Translations under genes and position numbers: made by a program
The notes under the pieces: model-generated
Told to the model about the DNA's origin: nothing
Database searches by the model: none
What the model saw: only the letters and a program-made list of their open reading frames with translations
Assembly (NCBI RefSeq): GCF_900114835.1
Contig: NZ_FOUJ01000004.1
Location: 1-64,000 of the forward strand
Length of the DNA stretch: 64,000 nucleotides
DNA from: Methanolobus profundi
GTDB taxonomy: Archaea; Halobacteriota; Methanosarcinia; Methanosarcinales; Methanosarcinaceae
Reading direction: 5' to 3'
In this document: one piece after another, positions 9,189 to 17,352 of the stretch
Layout of the letters: every line of letters starts with the position of its first letter
Position numbering within the stretch: the stretch's first letter is position 1

Positions 9189-9839
9189 ATGGCACGAGAT
9201 CAATTTCAACAGAACATGGAAACTCTTAAAGGATTCGTTATTGAAATGGGAGAATTAGCCCGCAACGCAATTGTTGACTCAATGCAGGTCCTGAGGACAC
9301 AAGATGCAGAACTTGCAGAGAAGATATTCCAGGGCGATGAGCTGATCGACGAATATGAACTAAAGATAGAGAAATGTTCCACACAACTGATATCACGCCA
9401 AAATCCAACTGCAGGAGATATGAGACTTGTAGTATCCTGCTTCAAGATAGCAATTGATCTCGAAAGAATGAGCGATCTTGCCGTCGATATCGCCAATGTT
9501 GCAAAATGCATGGAAAAAAATGATCAAGAAGCATTGGAGAATATTTTAAAAATGGCCGAACTATGTGATAAGATGCTACAACGTTCTATCAAAGCCTTTG
9601 AGACACTTGATAAGGAAATGGCCTATGAAACTGCCACAAAGGATGATGAGATCGATAGACTCTTTTACAAAACACAAAGTCAGCTCATTGAAAAGATGAT
9701 CGGGGACAAGTCCATCATAACCAGTGCTTCCCACCTCCTGCTAGTACTTCGTTACCTTGAAAGATGTGGAGATCATACATGCAATATATGCGAAAGTATT
9801 GTTTACATAGCATCAGGGCAAAGGGTCAAACTCAATTGA
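9189..9839 (+). CDS. phoU: Phosphate signalling complex protein PhoU
   Basis: This all-helical 216-residue protein has two PhoU repeats. The metal-binding style motifs are LERMSDLAVDIA (near residue 91) and LERCGDHTCNICESI (near 190), matching E/DxxxD metal clusters of PhoU. It negatively regulates Pst transport and phosphate signalling in bacteria; the archaeal partners are less clear because no PhoR/PhoB pair is present here. It is the last gene of the pst operon, followed by a hairpin terminator at 9911. A second, diverged phoU copy lies 400 bases downstream. Confidence 0.95.
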   Translation: MARDQFQQNMETLKGFVIEMGELARNAIVDSMQVLRTQDAELAEKIFQGDELIDEYELKIEKCSTQLISRQNPTAGDMRLVVSCFKIAIDLERMSDLAVDIANVAKCMEKNDQEALENILKMAELCDKMLQRSIKAFETLDKEMAYETATKDDEIDRLFYKTQSQLIEKMIGDKSIITSASHLLLVLRYLERCGDHTCNICESIVYIASGQRVKLN

Positions 9840-9910
9840 CCAGAAACAAACAATATAAAGCCTGATCATAGATACAAAAGAATAGTTGGCATCAGGCCAT
9901 ATTTGTCAAA

Positions 9911-9938
9911 GGAGGAAACTACCTCCACTACTATTTTT
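9911..9938 (+). terminator. Hairpin terminator after the pst operon
   Basis: GGAGG-AAACTA-CCTCC forms a five-pair stem at 9911-9926, followed after ACTACTA by a run of T. It lies about 70 bases after the phoU stop and fits the end of the pst transcript. Confidence 0.5.
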
Positions 9939-10170
9939 AGCAACATAGCTGATGATCCAGAGACATCTATCAAAATTAGATGAAAAATTATCAGACATAT
10001 TTAATAGGATTGGATATATAAATATGCAGTTCTAAGAAGATACATACGCAAATCTAATATATGAATCATCGACTAAAATTCAGTTGACAGAAATATCACA
10101 ATAATATGAATATATCCTGTAAGCAAAGATACGAAAATGAAAGAATTAAGCGCTTGCAGATTTCACTAAT

Positions 10171-10200
10171 AATGGGTAAATAGTTAATGGGTAAATAGTT
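10171..10200 (+). repeat. Perfect 15-base tandem repeat before the second phoU
   Basis: AATGGGTAAATAGTT occurs twice back to back, ending 52 bases before the ATG of phoU2. Two identical, directly repeated 15-mers are spaced about one and a half helical turns apart, as expected of a binding site for a regulator dimer or a replication slip. No other copy was noticed in the window. Confidence 0.8.
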
Positions 10201-10252
10201 GGCAACTCTCAAAGAGAGCTATACAAGACAATAAAAGGATTGGGTGAAAAAA

Positions 10253-10903
10253 ATGACGCGTACAAGATACCATGAAACTCTTGATATTTTGAAAAATGAT
10301 ATTACACACATGGGAAAACTGGCATATGAGGCAATTGACCGATCGATACTAGCTCTTAAAGAACTTGACAAAGAACTTGCAAGAACCGTCATCGATGGAG
10401 ATCAGGAGATCGATGATTACGAGATGAAGATCGAGAAGGCAATATCCCAGATAATAGCACTTCAGAGTCCTACTGCAAAAGATATGAGACTTGTAACCTC
10501 CTGTCTTAAAATCGCAATTGATATTGAGAGGATGAGCGATCTTGCAGTGAACATCGCAGAGATCGCAAGAGACATGGAAGGAGAGCATATCAAACCCCTT
10601 GTAGATATACCAATAATGGCAGAGGATGCCAGGAATATGCTTGAGCAGTCAATGATAGCTTTTGCAAACAATGATGCAAAGATGGCAGAGGATACTGCAA
10701 AAGAAGATGATAAGATCGACAGGGCTTTCTATTCAATAGAAAAAGAGCTAATTGACATGATGAGAGCTGATGAGAGTATAATCATCAATGCATCACATCT
10801 TTTGTTCGTATTGCGCTATATTGAGAGGATAGGAGACCATGCATGCAACATATGTGAAAGCATAGTCTACATTGTAGAAGGCCAGAGAGAGGACCTCAAC
10901 TGA
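10253..10903 (+). CDS. phoU: Second PhoU-family protein
   Basis: A paralogue of the PhoU at 9189, with the same two-repeat helical fold and the motifs IERMSDLAVNIAEIA (near residue 89) and IERIGDHACNICESI (near 189). GGGTGA six bases upstream supports ATG 10253; a GTG at 10244 would add three residues. It has its own upstream region with a tandem 15-base repeat, so it is probably regulated separately from pstSCAB-phoU. Two PhoU paralogues could sense or couple different phosphate states, which is inference. It is convergent with polB, 29 bases away. Confidence 0.93.
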   Translation: MTRTRYHETLDILKNDITHMGKLAYEAIDRSILALKELDKELARTVIDGDQEIDDYEMKIEKAISQIIALQSPTAKDMRLVTSCLKIAIDIERMSDLAVNIAEIARDMEGEHIKPLVDIPIMAEDARNMLEQSMIAFANNDAKMAEDTAKEDDKIDRAFYSIEKELIDMMRADESIIINASHLLFVLRYIERIGDHACNICESIVYIVEGQREDLN

Positions 10904-10932
10904 TCAGGATATCCAACTGGCCACGATCGAAC

Positions 10933-13653
10933 TTAGAAATCAAATAAGGAACTCTGGGACTTCTTATCGGTCGATGTTTGCTGTTGTGGCTGAACATCCA
11001 CTTCTTTTTTCTTGAATTCAACAGCGTTTGTTTGCGGTTTGTCTGAGAAGTCGAACAATCCTTTCTGCTTTGAGTCATAGTCAAGGTTGGCCATATCCAC
11101 ACCAAAAACGCCCAGAATACGCTCTACAGGCGGCAACAGTTGTTTTTTGATGTAATAGTCCACATCGATAGGAATATTGTTCTCCCTGACATATTCAGGA
11201 TCCTCAGCACGATTTACGAACAGGTCCTTTCCAGCCACGATCACGAATGGAATACGCTCCCCTACAGGAGGAGGAGTACCTGTCCTTTCTTCGATCTTTT
11301 CTGCTACGGTCAGATGAGGTTGTTTGTTCTTATAACTGGTAGCTTTCTTGGAGAACATACGGGTCATCGTCAGGTCTTCAATAATGGCAGAATCAGTCCT
11401 TACATCAATATTCCTTACACCATCCACTACACTACGTACATGCTGAACGGCAGACTCTACATTACCCTCCTTAAGGACCAGCTCCAGAACCCTGTTAAGG
11501 GTCTTTGAAGTGAGACCACACCAGTCCCTTCGGACAGTTTCCATTCCCTTTACCTTAATGCCATCTTCCCATCCATCACCGGAGCGCTCAAAGACCCATA
11601 TAGCATAACGTTTCTTAGCAATGAAAAGTGCACGCCTTGCAATAGATTCGAACTCAAGTTCCATCGGGTCAGGAAGCGAGTCCGATACAGTAGCAGCGAT
11701 CTTGCTACCTACAAGTCCCAGACCATCAAGAGAAACATCTTTTTTAGAAGCACACTGGACGAATACACTGTCAGTATCACCATAGACCACAGACAAAGAT
11801 ACAACTTCATCATTTGGATCGATCGAAGATAATTCTTCTGTAAAATATGCAGAATCATCCCTCAGGATCACCTTGCTGATGCTGCCATTTATGAGAGCAC
11901 GAGTATCGAGGATATTATTCCTTCCAAAACTTGTTACAGCATTTGCAAGGGCAAGACTGTATAACCTGGCCCTTGTGTAACCGGAATATCCGTAAAAACT
12001 ATTGAGCAATATCTTAAGAGCTAGCTGAGTTGCATCAAGAACACGATGCTCAGTCTCATCAGATGTGGCTTTCATCTTCCGCTTTGTCTCAGTTCTTCGC
12101 TGCAACAAACTCTCAAGAATAGACGGCATTATACCCTTGGACACACCAGCAGATACGAACTCTCCTCCAGAGGGAGGCTTTATCGTATCACCATCCGGGC
12201 GGTCCTGCTCCACTACAGTGGTATAACAGAGATTATGCGCCATCATAATAGTTGGATAAAGTGATTTATAATCGAGAATTACAACATCCTCAAGGAGACC
12301 ACGCTTTGGCTCAAGGACCTCACCACCTTTGAGTCCTTCACTACTGCGATTCCTCATTGCTACAAGTTCATCGTTAGGCTTTGGAGGGATAACCCTGTCC
12401 GCCCTGCCATACTCCCTGAGAAGAAGATTATCCACCATAGAGGTCTGGCCACCATCGACCACTTCCTGCAGGATCGAACCGCTCACCTGGGATATTGCTA
12501 TATGTTTGTCCAGAAGCCTGAGTTTCAGGATAAGTTCCATTGCAAGCTCAGAGTCCCTTCGGGCATAATCTATGAACTTAAGTATCCTCTCGCCCGAGTC
12601 ATTCCAGTATTCCTCCATCTCAGAAGGTGCAACATCAAGCTTCTCACTATCAAGGAGCTCTTTTGCCACATTTCTCAAAGTATAACGTTTAAGACTATAC
12701 TGACTTCGGATAAGAGGCAGAGCATCTACAACGACCCTTCCAGGAATTGATACCATGGTTCGGTTACCGATCTTACGGTAACTCAATAATCTTCCGTCAC
12801 GCCCCACAGATGACCTGACATTTTCCCCGGAATCAGTAAGTATGTTCACCCTGTCAGCAATATATGGAACATCAAAATCATTTATGTTGTATCCTGATAT
12901 GACATCTGCATCATATTCCTGGAATATCTCAAAAAATCGGCTTAACATCTGAGCCTCTGAATCGAAACATTCTACATCCTCACCGATACCTTCAACCTTT
13001 TTTGCTACGAGGACTACGGTCTCGTGACCATTATATGCAGGACTGAAGGACATACTCACCATGATAACAGGAGAGGTTTCAGGCACAGGCATAGAGCCAC
13101 CGATAGGAAGACATTCAATATCAAATGCCAGATACTTCAAAGGAGCGATGGACAATTTCTCAATCTCTTCCAGAGAATCAGCAGTAAATACAGAATCGCA
13201 ATATATCCGCCCTTCAGACACAGGTTCGTTCGAAGATGGAGTAGCAGTCACCCATCCCATCCCATGAAGGTCTTTATCGATCAAAAAGCGATTTCTGAAA
13301 AGTATGTCTGTTTCGTATACTTCCTTCACACCAGGAAGTGTCAGAACATCATCACGGATCTCAGGAACATTACGTGGTTCCATGGTCGTGACCTTCAACA
13401 TTGGCTTCTTAGATACCTGATAACCAACCGGCTCGAACTTAGGAACTATATCCACCTTTTTGATAACATCAAATCGCTCCCTGAGCATAGTGGAAAGTTT
13501 GTCGAGTTCCCCTTCAGCATTGAGATAGAAATAAGGCTCAAATCCAGGTACAAAACAACAGACGCTCTCGCCGCCTTCAGCTCTGCCGAAAAGACGAACG
13601 ACAGGCCCATCATGGGTGCCTATGTAATCAGCGTCCAGTATCTGAAAGTTCAT
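10933..13653 (-). CDS. polB: Family B replicative DNA polymerase
   Basis: A 906-residue PolB with proofreading exonuclease. Exo I is LAFDIECL and Exo II includes GYNINDFDVPYIADR. Polymerase motif A is LDYKSLYPTIM, motif B is KILLNSFYGYSGY, and motif C is VYGDTDSVF. The open frame extends 40 codons further upstream, but that part overlaps the tRNA-Met gene, so I start at ATG of MNFQILDAD. TATA-like ATATATGC lies about 25 bases upstream, suggesting a leaderless mRNA. The C terminus carries two PCNA-interacting motifs, QKGLFDF (coding 11047-11067) and the terminal QSSLFDF (10936-10956). Confidence 0.96.
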   Translation of the reverse strand: MNFQILDADYIGTHDGPVVRLFGRAEGGESVCCFVPGFEPYFYLNAEGELDKLSTMLRERFDVIKKVDIVPKFEPVGYQVSKKPMLKVTTMEPRNVPEIRDDVLTLPGVKEVYETDILFRNRFLIDKDLHGMGWVTATPSSNEPVSEGRIYCDSVFTADSLEEIEKLSIAPLKYLAFDIECLPIGGSMPVPETSPVIMVSMSFSPAYNGHETVVLVAKKVEGIGEDVECFDSEAQMLSRFFEIFQEYDADVISGYNINDFDVPYIADRVNILTDSGENVRSSVGRDGRLLSYRKIGNRTMVSIPGRVVVDALPLIRSQYSLKRYTLRNVAKELLDSEKLDVAPSEMEEYWNDSGERILKFIDYARRDSELAMELILKLRLLDKHIAISQVSGSILQEVVDGGQTSMVDNLLLREYGRADRVIPPKPNDELVAMRNRSSEGLKGGEVLEPKRGLLEDVVILDYKSLYPTIMMAHNLCYTTVVEQDRPDGDTIKPPSGGEFVSAGVSKGIMPSILESLLQRRTETKRKMKATSDETEHRVLDATQLALKILLNSFYGYSGYTRARLYSLALANAVTSFGRNNILDTRALINGSISKVILRDDSAYFTEELSSIDPNDEVVSLSVVYGDTDSVFVQCASKKDVSLDGLGLVGSKIAATVSDSLPDPMELEFESIARRALFIAKKRYAIWVFERSGDGWEDGIKVKGMETVRRDWCGLTSKTLNRVLELVLKEGNVESAVQHVRSVVDGVRNIDVRTDSAIIEDLTMTRMFSKKATSYKNKQPHLTVAEKIEERTGTPPPVGERIPFVIVAGKDLFVNRAEDPEYVRENNIPIDVDYYIKKQLLPPVERILGVFGVDMANLDYDSKQKGLFDFSDKPQTNAVEFKKKEVDVQPQQQTSTDKKSQSSLFDF

Positions 13654-13714
13654 GACATATCTTACAGGTTTGCAGCATATATGCTTTGCGTTGATAATAA
13701 AATAAGGAAAAGAA

Positions 13715-13825
13715 TGCCCGGAGCGTGACTCGAACACGCGACCTCCAGATATCTCAGGAGATTTTGGACGCACGGAATTTTATTCCCTATGAGTCTGGCG
13801 CCCCAACCAACTAGGCTATCCGGGC
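13715..13825 (-). tRNA. tRNA-Met(CAU), elongator type, with a 37-base intron
   Basis: The acceptor GCCCGGA/TCCGGGC pairs perfectly with discriminator A and no encoded CCA. Exon 1 is 13825-13788 and exon 2 is 13750-13715. The anticodon stem CCAGA/TCTGG encloses the loop CTCATAA once the intron 13787-13751 is removed between positions 37 and 38. The splice sites form a textbook bulge-helix-bulge: central helix CTCA/TGAG with three-base bulges TAG and ATA. Intron-bearing elongator tRNA-Met is common in Euryarchaeota. A CAU anticodon could also be tRNA-Ile2, but the body and intron position favour Met. Confidence 0.92.
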
Positions 13826-13849
13826 AGTGCAGCACCTAAAAGGACAAAG

Positions 13850-13859
13850 TTATATTAAA
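13850..13859 (-). promoter_or_regulatory. TATA box of the tRNA-Met gene
   Basis: The minus strand reads CTTTAATATAAC across this position, 25-30 bases upstream of the tRNA 5' end at 13825. This matches the normal spacing of archaeal stable RNA promoters. Confidence 0.6.
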
Positions 13860-13924
13860 GAGTATCGATTGAAAAAGGAACGGTACACACATTTAGAGGA
13901 GTATCAAAAAAAAGTTTGCCGGGA

Positions 13925-14524
13925 TCAGTACCCGGTTGCTTCAGCCAGTCCACTAAGAACAGCATAATCATCTGTTGCTCCACCAACGATAAAGACATAC
14001 TCACCATTGTTCCATACGTAAGTGTATCTTTTTACATTGCTGGTCTCCATAGTAATGTATTGGAGTATCCTTACAGCAGAATGACCATTGAGTGAAACAT
14101 CAGTAAATCTACTTTCACCTACAGACAGAGAACTAAACCCTGATCGGTATTCAGAAATGAACGCTTCTGCAGATGTCGTGTCCTCCATCTCGATGACATC
14201 AATATATACATCTGTGGAATCCTGATACATATAAAGACCTTCTGAAGCCCCAATCACACCAGAGATAGAAACGTATTCTTCGCCTACATATTCAGCAGAG
14301 AGTTCACGAACCCCAAGGAATTCATAACTTGCTGGAAGGTCTTCAGATGGTACAAGATCAGAAGTGCCTGCATCAGCAGGAATTGTAGCGATTACATCAG
14401 TAGTGTTTCCAACATCATCAACATCCGCGTCAGCAGGAGTTTCTTCAATTACTTCATCCGTGCAACCGGAGATAGATAACATTAGAATGCTTATTAGTAA
14501 AACCAAAAATATCTTTTTTATCAT
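13925..14524 (-). CDS. Secreted lipoprotein of unknown function
   Basis: The 199-residue protein starts with MIKKIFLVLLISILML and a lipobox SISGC, followed by an acidic Asp/Thr/Ala-rich linker to about residue 60 and a compact domain of about 130 residues. AGAGGTGTAACC before ATG 14524 fixes the start, nine codons inside the longest frame. The mature domain contains YMYQDSTDVYIDVIEMEDTTSAEA and a Tyr-rich strand YTYVWNNGEYVFIVGG. I do not recognise a family with certainty. It lies downstream of the S-layer-type gene on the same strand but beyond a terminator, so it may be a separate transcript. Confidence 0.75.
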   Translation of the reverse strand: MIKKIFLVLLISILMLSISGCTDEVIEETPADADVDDVGNTTDVIATIPADAGTSDLVPSEDLPASYEFLGVRELSAEYVGEEYVSISGVIGASEGLYMYQDSTDVYIDVIEMEDTTSAEAFISEYRSGFSSLSVGESRFTDVSLNGHSAVRILQYITMETSNVKRYTYVWNNGEYVFIVGGATDDYAVLSGLAEATGY

Positions 14525-14555
14525 GGTTACACCTCTTTGATAAAACATCAATATT

Positions 14556-14590
14556 AAAAAAAGATAAGTAAGAAGGGATCAACCCTTCTT
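14556..14590 (-). terminator. Intrinsic-like terminator after the S-layer-type gene
   Basis: On the minus strand, AAGAAGGG-TTGAT-CCCTTCTT (14590-14570) forms an eight-pair stem, followed by ACTTATC and seven T (14562-14556). It lies 12 bases after the S-layer gene stop. Confidence 0.75.
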
Positions 14591-14601
14591 TATTTTAAAA
14601 T

Positions 14602-15798
14602 TTAGTCTCTTCTAACGAGGTATGCTACTGCAAGGAGACCAGCTACTGCGAATACTGCTTCAAATCCAGGGGATTCTTCTTCAGCTGTTTCGTCAGCAGG
14701 CTCTTCGTCCTCTTCTTCAGCAGGCATATCATCTTCAGCCATGTCATCTTCAGGCATGTCTACTGCTTCAGACTCGTTACCTTCTACAACATCATCAGCT
14801 GGCATCTCTTCGTCAGAGTCGCCTGCATCTGTATCATCGACTGCCATCTCTTCACCGATTGTTCTCTCGATGAATGGGTAGTATCTGAGTACAGAGGTGT
14901 TGTCTGCGGTCTTGAGCATAAAGTCTTCTGCAAGTTCGATTTCCTTGTCGGATGTCAGGGAAATTGTACCTGAGTTGTACATTGTGATGGTGTTGGAAAC
15001 TGAATCGACTTCAAGTTCACCAAACTCATCTGATGATTCAATCTCAAGAATGTTCTCGTAGTCAATGAGCCAGAGACCTTCGACAACAGCAAGGCTGTCT
15101 ACCTGACCCTGGAATACATCGGTGATGAGTACTCTGAAGACGATTACATCAGACTGGTCACCAACATCGACATCATAGTCCCAGGTTGCTTCGCCATCTG
15201 TTACATCAATGACTTCGTCCTCTACGAATTCTCCGTCCTTGGAGAGTTCCATCCAGACCTTGTCACCCTCGACATCGATCTGCTTTGCGGTAAGTTCATA
15301 GCCGCCTACAAGCTCGAGTGCGGAGCCAGTTCTGAGTGTGTACTTGTCATCGGTGTCGAGAAGGAGCTTTACAAGCTCGCCTGCATCATCATCTGCAGTT
15401 GGCACATACTTGTCTGCAAAGAGACCAATGAGTGGGTATGTCATGTTGTCATCGCCGGTTACATCTGTCTCACCAGCAAAGTCACCTTCGTACTCATTCT
15501 GTACGATTGTTGCGTTGTATACAAGACCATCTTCACCGATTGCCTCTCCACTAACAATAGCAGAGTTGTTCACGATTGTAAGGGTCTCGCTTGAAAGGTC
15601 TTCGTCTATGTCATACCAGAAACCTGCAAAGTTAGTGGTATTGAATTCGATGTCTCCACTGGAGAGAACATCAGCAAAATCAGTACCGTTGATAATAGTA
15701 CTGCGCACTTCGATTGACTCCTCAATAGCTGTTGCAGGCACTACTAATGCTGCAAGAGCAAGAAGAGCAACTAATGCGATAGTTGTAAATCTTTTCAT
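14602..15798 (-). CDS. S-layer-related surface glycoprotein with PGF-CTERM anchor
   Basis: A 398-residue exported protein. The signal peptide MKRFTTIALVALLALAALVV ends at PATA. One S-layer family domain of the Methanosarcina type (about residues 26-300) follows, with LSSGDIEFNTTNFAGFWYD and several N-glycosylation sequons. Next comes a very acidic Asp/Glu/Pro stalk of about 70 residues. The end, SPGFEAVFAVAGLLAVAYLVRRD, has the PGF motif, a hydrophobic helix and a basic tail, the hallmark of archaeosortase A substrates. Major Methanosarcina S-layer proteins carry two such domains; this has one, so it may be a minor or accessory layer protein. GGAGG precedes the ATG. Confidence 0.9.
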   Translation of the reverse strand: MKRFTTIALVALLALAALVVPATAIEESIEVRSTIINGTDFADVLSSGDIEFNTTNFAGFWYDIDEDLSSETLTIVNNSAIVSGEAIGEDGLVYNATIVQNEYEGDFAGETDVTGDDNMTYPLIGLFADKYVPTADDDAGELVKLLLDTDDKYTLRTGSALELVGGYELTAKQIDVEGDKVWMELSKDGEFVEDEVIDVTDGEATWDYDVDVGDQSDVIVFRVLITDVFQGQVDSLAVVEGLWLIDYENILEIESSDEFGELEVDSVSNTITMYNSGTISLTSDKEIELAEDFMLKTADNTSVLRYYPFIERTIGEEMAVDDTDAGDSDEEMPADDVVEGNESEAVDMPEDDMAEDDMPAEEEDEEPADETAEEESPGFEAVFAVAGLLAVAYLVRRD

Positions 15799-15888
15799 TA
15801 TTTTCCTCCGAATTTATTCTTAAGTAAGTAAGAGTGAGAATCAAAGAATAAAGCGAATTAACGCCCTATCATCTTCTGACAAAGACAA

Positions 15889-15924
15889 TCATTGAGATTC
15901 GTCCATTGCCGAAGGAGACTTCAT
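15889..15924 (-). CDS. Candidate 11-codon leader ORF in the S-layer mRNA
   Basis: On the minus strand, AGGAGGGTG stands immediately before an ATG that encodes MKSPSAMDESQ and a stop, about 90 bases before the S-layer ATG and downstream of the likely promoter at 15978-15990. The ribosome site is stronger than that of most genes here. It could be a translated leader peptide, a decoy, or chance. Confidence 0.3.
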   Translation of the reverse strand: MKSPSAMDESQ

Positions 15925-15977
15925 CACCCTCCTAATCCCGTCATATTGGATTACAAGTGTTCTATTAACCAATTGCC

Positions 15978-15990
15978 GTATTAAAGCTTT
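15978..15990 (-). promoter_or_regulatory. TATA box of the S-layer-type gene
   Basis: The minus strand reads AAAGCTTTAATAC. A start near 15957 would give a leader of about 160 bases that includes the 11-codon ORF. A long, stable leader is common for S-layer mRNAs. Confidence 0.5.
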
Positions 15991-16203
15991 TGTGGTCCAA
16001 TATCAAACAATTATCGCATTGCAATGGCAAACATCGATGCAATTGACGGTAAATGTCGAACTTGTTCGTCGGTCAAAAAGAAAAAACAGGCGAAAACAGA
16101 AGTAATGTTTATAGATTGTCGATGTGTATAATATACTGATCCATATCCAAAAAACAGCTCAAAATGACAAATTAGGCCATTGCAACAGGAATAATTCAAC
16201 ATA

Positions 16204-16213
16204 TTTATATATA
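16204..16213 (+). promoter_or_regulatory. TATA box of the KaiC-like gene at 16318
   Basis: TTTATATATA is preceded by AACATA. It is the clearest box A upstream of the KaiC-like gene and would give a leader of roughly 80 bases. Confidence 0.45.
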
Positions 16214-16317
16214 TGATAACATAAAATGGACATAAAATAAAAGTCTAACAGGGCGCATAAATTTTTCGATCCGCTTTATCAGGTAATTACTAATGGTCAC
16301 AAGGAGTGAATAATAAG

Positions 16318-17097
16318 ATGTTTGATGGTGCAGTTTCTGAAGAAATATCAATGGACGATGAAGCAAATCGTGTTAAAACGGGCATACCGGGGTTTGATGA
16401 GCTATGCGGCGGAGGACTGATCCGTGACAGGACATACCTCATATCGGGCACATCGGGTGCTGGAAAAACCAACTTTTCAATACAATTCATCTATAATGGG
16501 ATTACCAAATATGGAGAAAATGGCATAATTGTCGCCACTGAGGAAAGACCGGAGCAGATAAGAGAGAATGTGCTCAAGTTCGGATGGGACCTGCAGGAAC
16601 TCGAAGATGAGAACAAGCTTGTGATAATAGATGCATGTTCTACTAAGATAGGTATTCCATCACAGGAGAAATACGTAGACGTACGTCCATTCGACATCAG
16701 ATCAATGATGGACCAGATAATAGCCACCCAGGAAGAGATCAATGCAAAACGTGCACTTATCGATTCAACAACATCTGTCAGTTTCTACTTACAAGATCCT
16801 GCAAAGATAAGGATAGAGCTTCTGAAGCTCAGCACAACGCTTGAAGTCATAGGCCTGACATCAATGATGACATGTGAACTGATAGACGAGACCAAACCAT
16901 CCAGATTCGGAGTGGAGAACTTCGTTACTGATGGTACTATAGTATTATACTACAAGAGACACGAGAATGTCAGGATGAGAAGTATGGAGATATACAAGAT
17001 GAGAGGATCGGACCACAGTAAGAAGATCCACCCATACGACATAACTCCAGGCGGATTTGTAATCCATCCACACGAAGAAGTATACTCCATGTTCTAA
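16318..17097 (+). CDS. KaiC-like RecA-superfamily ATPase, single domain
   Basis: A 259-residue protein with the KaiC entry motif VKTGIPGFDELCGGGLIRD, Walker A GTSGAGKTNF (near residue 45), the acidic pair in ATEERPEQI and a strand ALIDSTTS in place of a full Walker B. AGGAGTG nine bases upstream favours ATG 16318; GTG 16306 is inside the ribosome site. The nearby two-domain KaiC-like protein at 17353, the zinc ribbon and the winged helix suggest a small signalling locus. Such proteins in haloarchaea and methanogens often act as signal ATPases; the target here is unknown. Confidence 0.85.
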   Translation: MFDGAVSEEISMDDEANRVKTGIPGFDELCGGGLIRDRTYLISGTSGAGKTNFSIQFIYNGITKYGENGIIVATEERPEQIRENVLKFGWDLQELEDENKLVIIDACSTKIGIPSQEKYVDVRPFDIRSMMDQIIATQEEINAKRALIDSTTSVSFYLQDPAKIRIELLKLSTTLEVIGLTSMMTCELIDETKPSRFGVENFVTDGTIVLYYKRHENVRMRSMEIYKMRGSDHSKKIHPYDITPGGFVIHPHEEVYSMF

Positions 17098-17112
17098 AAG
17101 ATACCGCAGAAA

Positions 17113-17256
17113 TCAAAGATCAGGGAACATTTCCTCATGGCCACATTCAACGCACTTGTGCACTACAAGTGCCCGGCCATACTGATCCTGCCTCTTTATA
17201 GCCGGATATCTCCAACGATTCATTTTTCCATCACATATAGGACATCTGTAGTTCAT
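17113..17256 (-). CDS. Small zinc-ribbon protein, 47 residues
   Basis: The minus strand encodes MNYRCPICDGKMNRW and continues to a second cysteine pair in HKCVECGHEE, ending MFPDL. The two CxxC knuckles are 30 residues apart, the spacing of a rubredoxin-like zinc ribbon. GGTGATATCA directly before the ATG is a strong ribosome site of the type used throughout this window. It is oriented opposite to the two KaiC-like genes and lies between them, divergent from the second. It is too short for usual ORF cutoffs but has clear coding features. The function is unknown; nucleic acid or protein binding is likely. Confidence 0.75.
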   Translation of the reverse strand: MNYRCPICDGKMNRWRYPAIKRQDQYGRALVVHKCVECGHEEMFPDL

Positions 17257-17275
17257 TGATATCACCAACAGTTAA

Positions 17276-17285
17276 TTATATAAAA
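17276..17285 (+). promoter_or_regulatory. TATA box of the two-domain KaiC-like gene
   Basis: TTATATAAAA lies 20 bases outside the start of the divergent zinc-ribbon gene and 68 bases before ATG 17353. The AT-rich interval probably serves both genes. Confidence 0.45.
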
Positions 17286-17352
17286 ATGTATATTAAATTA
17301 ACGAATAGAATATTATCCGACATATCGAAGTAAAATTACAAAAGAAGATAGA

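Larger units (their letters stand above)
9840..10252. other. Non-coding gap between the two phoU genes
   Basis: No credible gene is seen. The gap holds the pst terminator hairpin (9911-9938) and several TATA-like stretches (GATATATAAATATG near 10014, AATATATG near 10052, AATATATCC near 10108). A 15-base tandem repeat (10171-10200) and a small inverted repeat CTCTCAAAGAGAG near 10207 follow. The content looks regulatory for the second phoU. Confidence 0.55.
15799..16317. other. Divergent intergenic region between S-layer and KaiC-like genes
   Basis: The gap contains the long leader and promoter of the S-layer gene (minus strand) and the promoter of the KaiC-like gene (plus strand, TATA at 16204-16213). 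The minus-strand frame at 16011-16202 encodes no recognisable protein. A short upstream ORF with a strong ribosome site lies in the S-layer leader at 15889-15924. Confidence 0.55.

Noticed and set aside
13715-13825. tRNA-Ile2 with CAU anticodon
   Set aside because: The intron position and the acceptor and anticodon stems agree better with elongator tRNA-Met.
16011-16202. 63-codon minus-strand frame between the S-layer and KaiC-like genes
   Set aside because: Unremarkable composition, no ribosome site, and it overlaps promoter elements.
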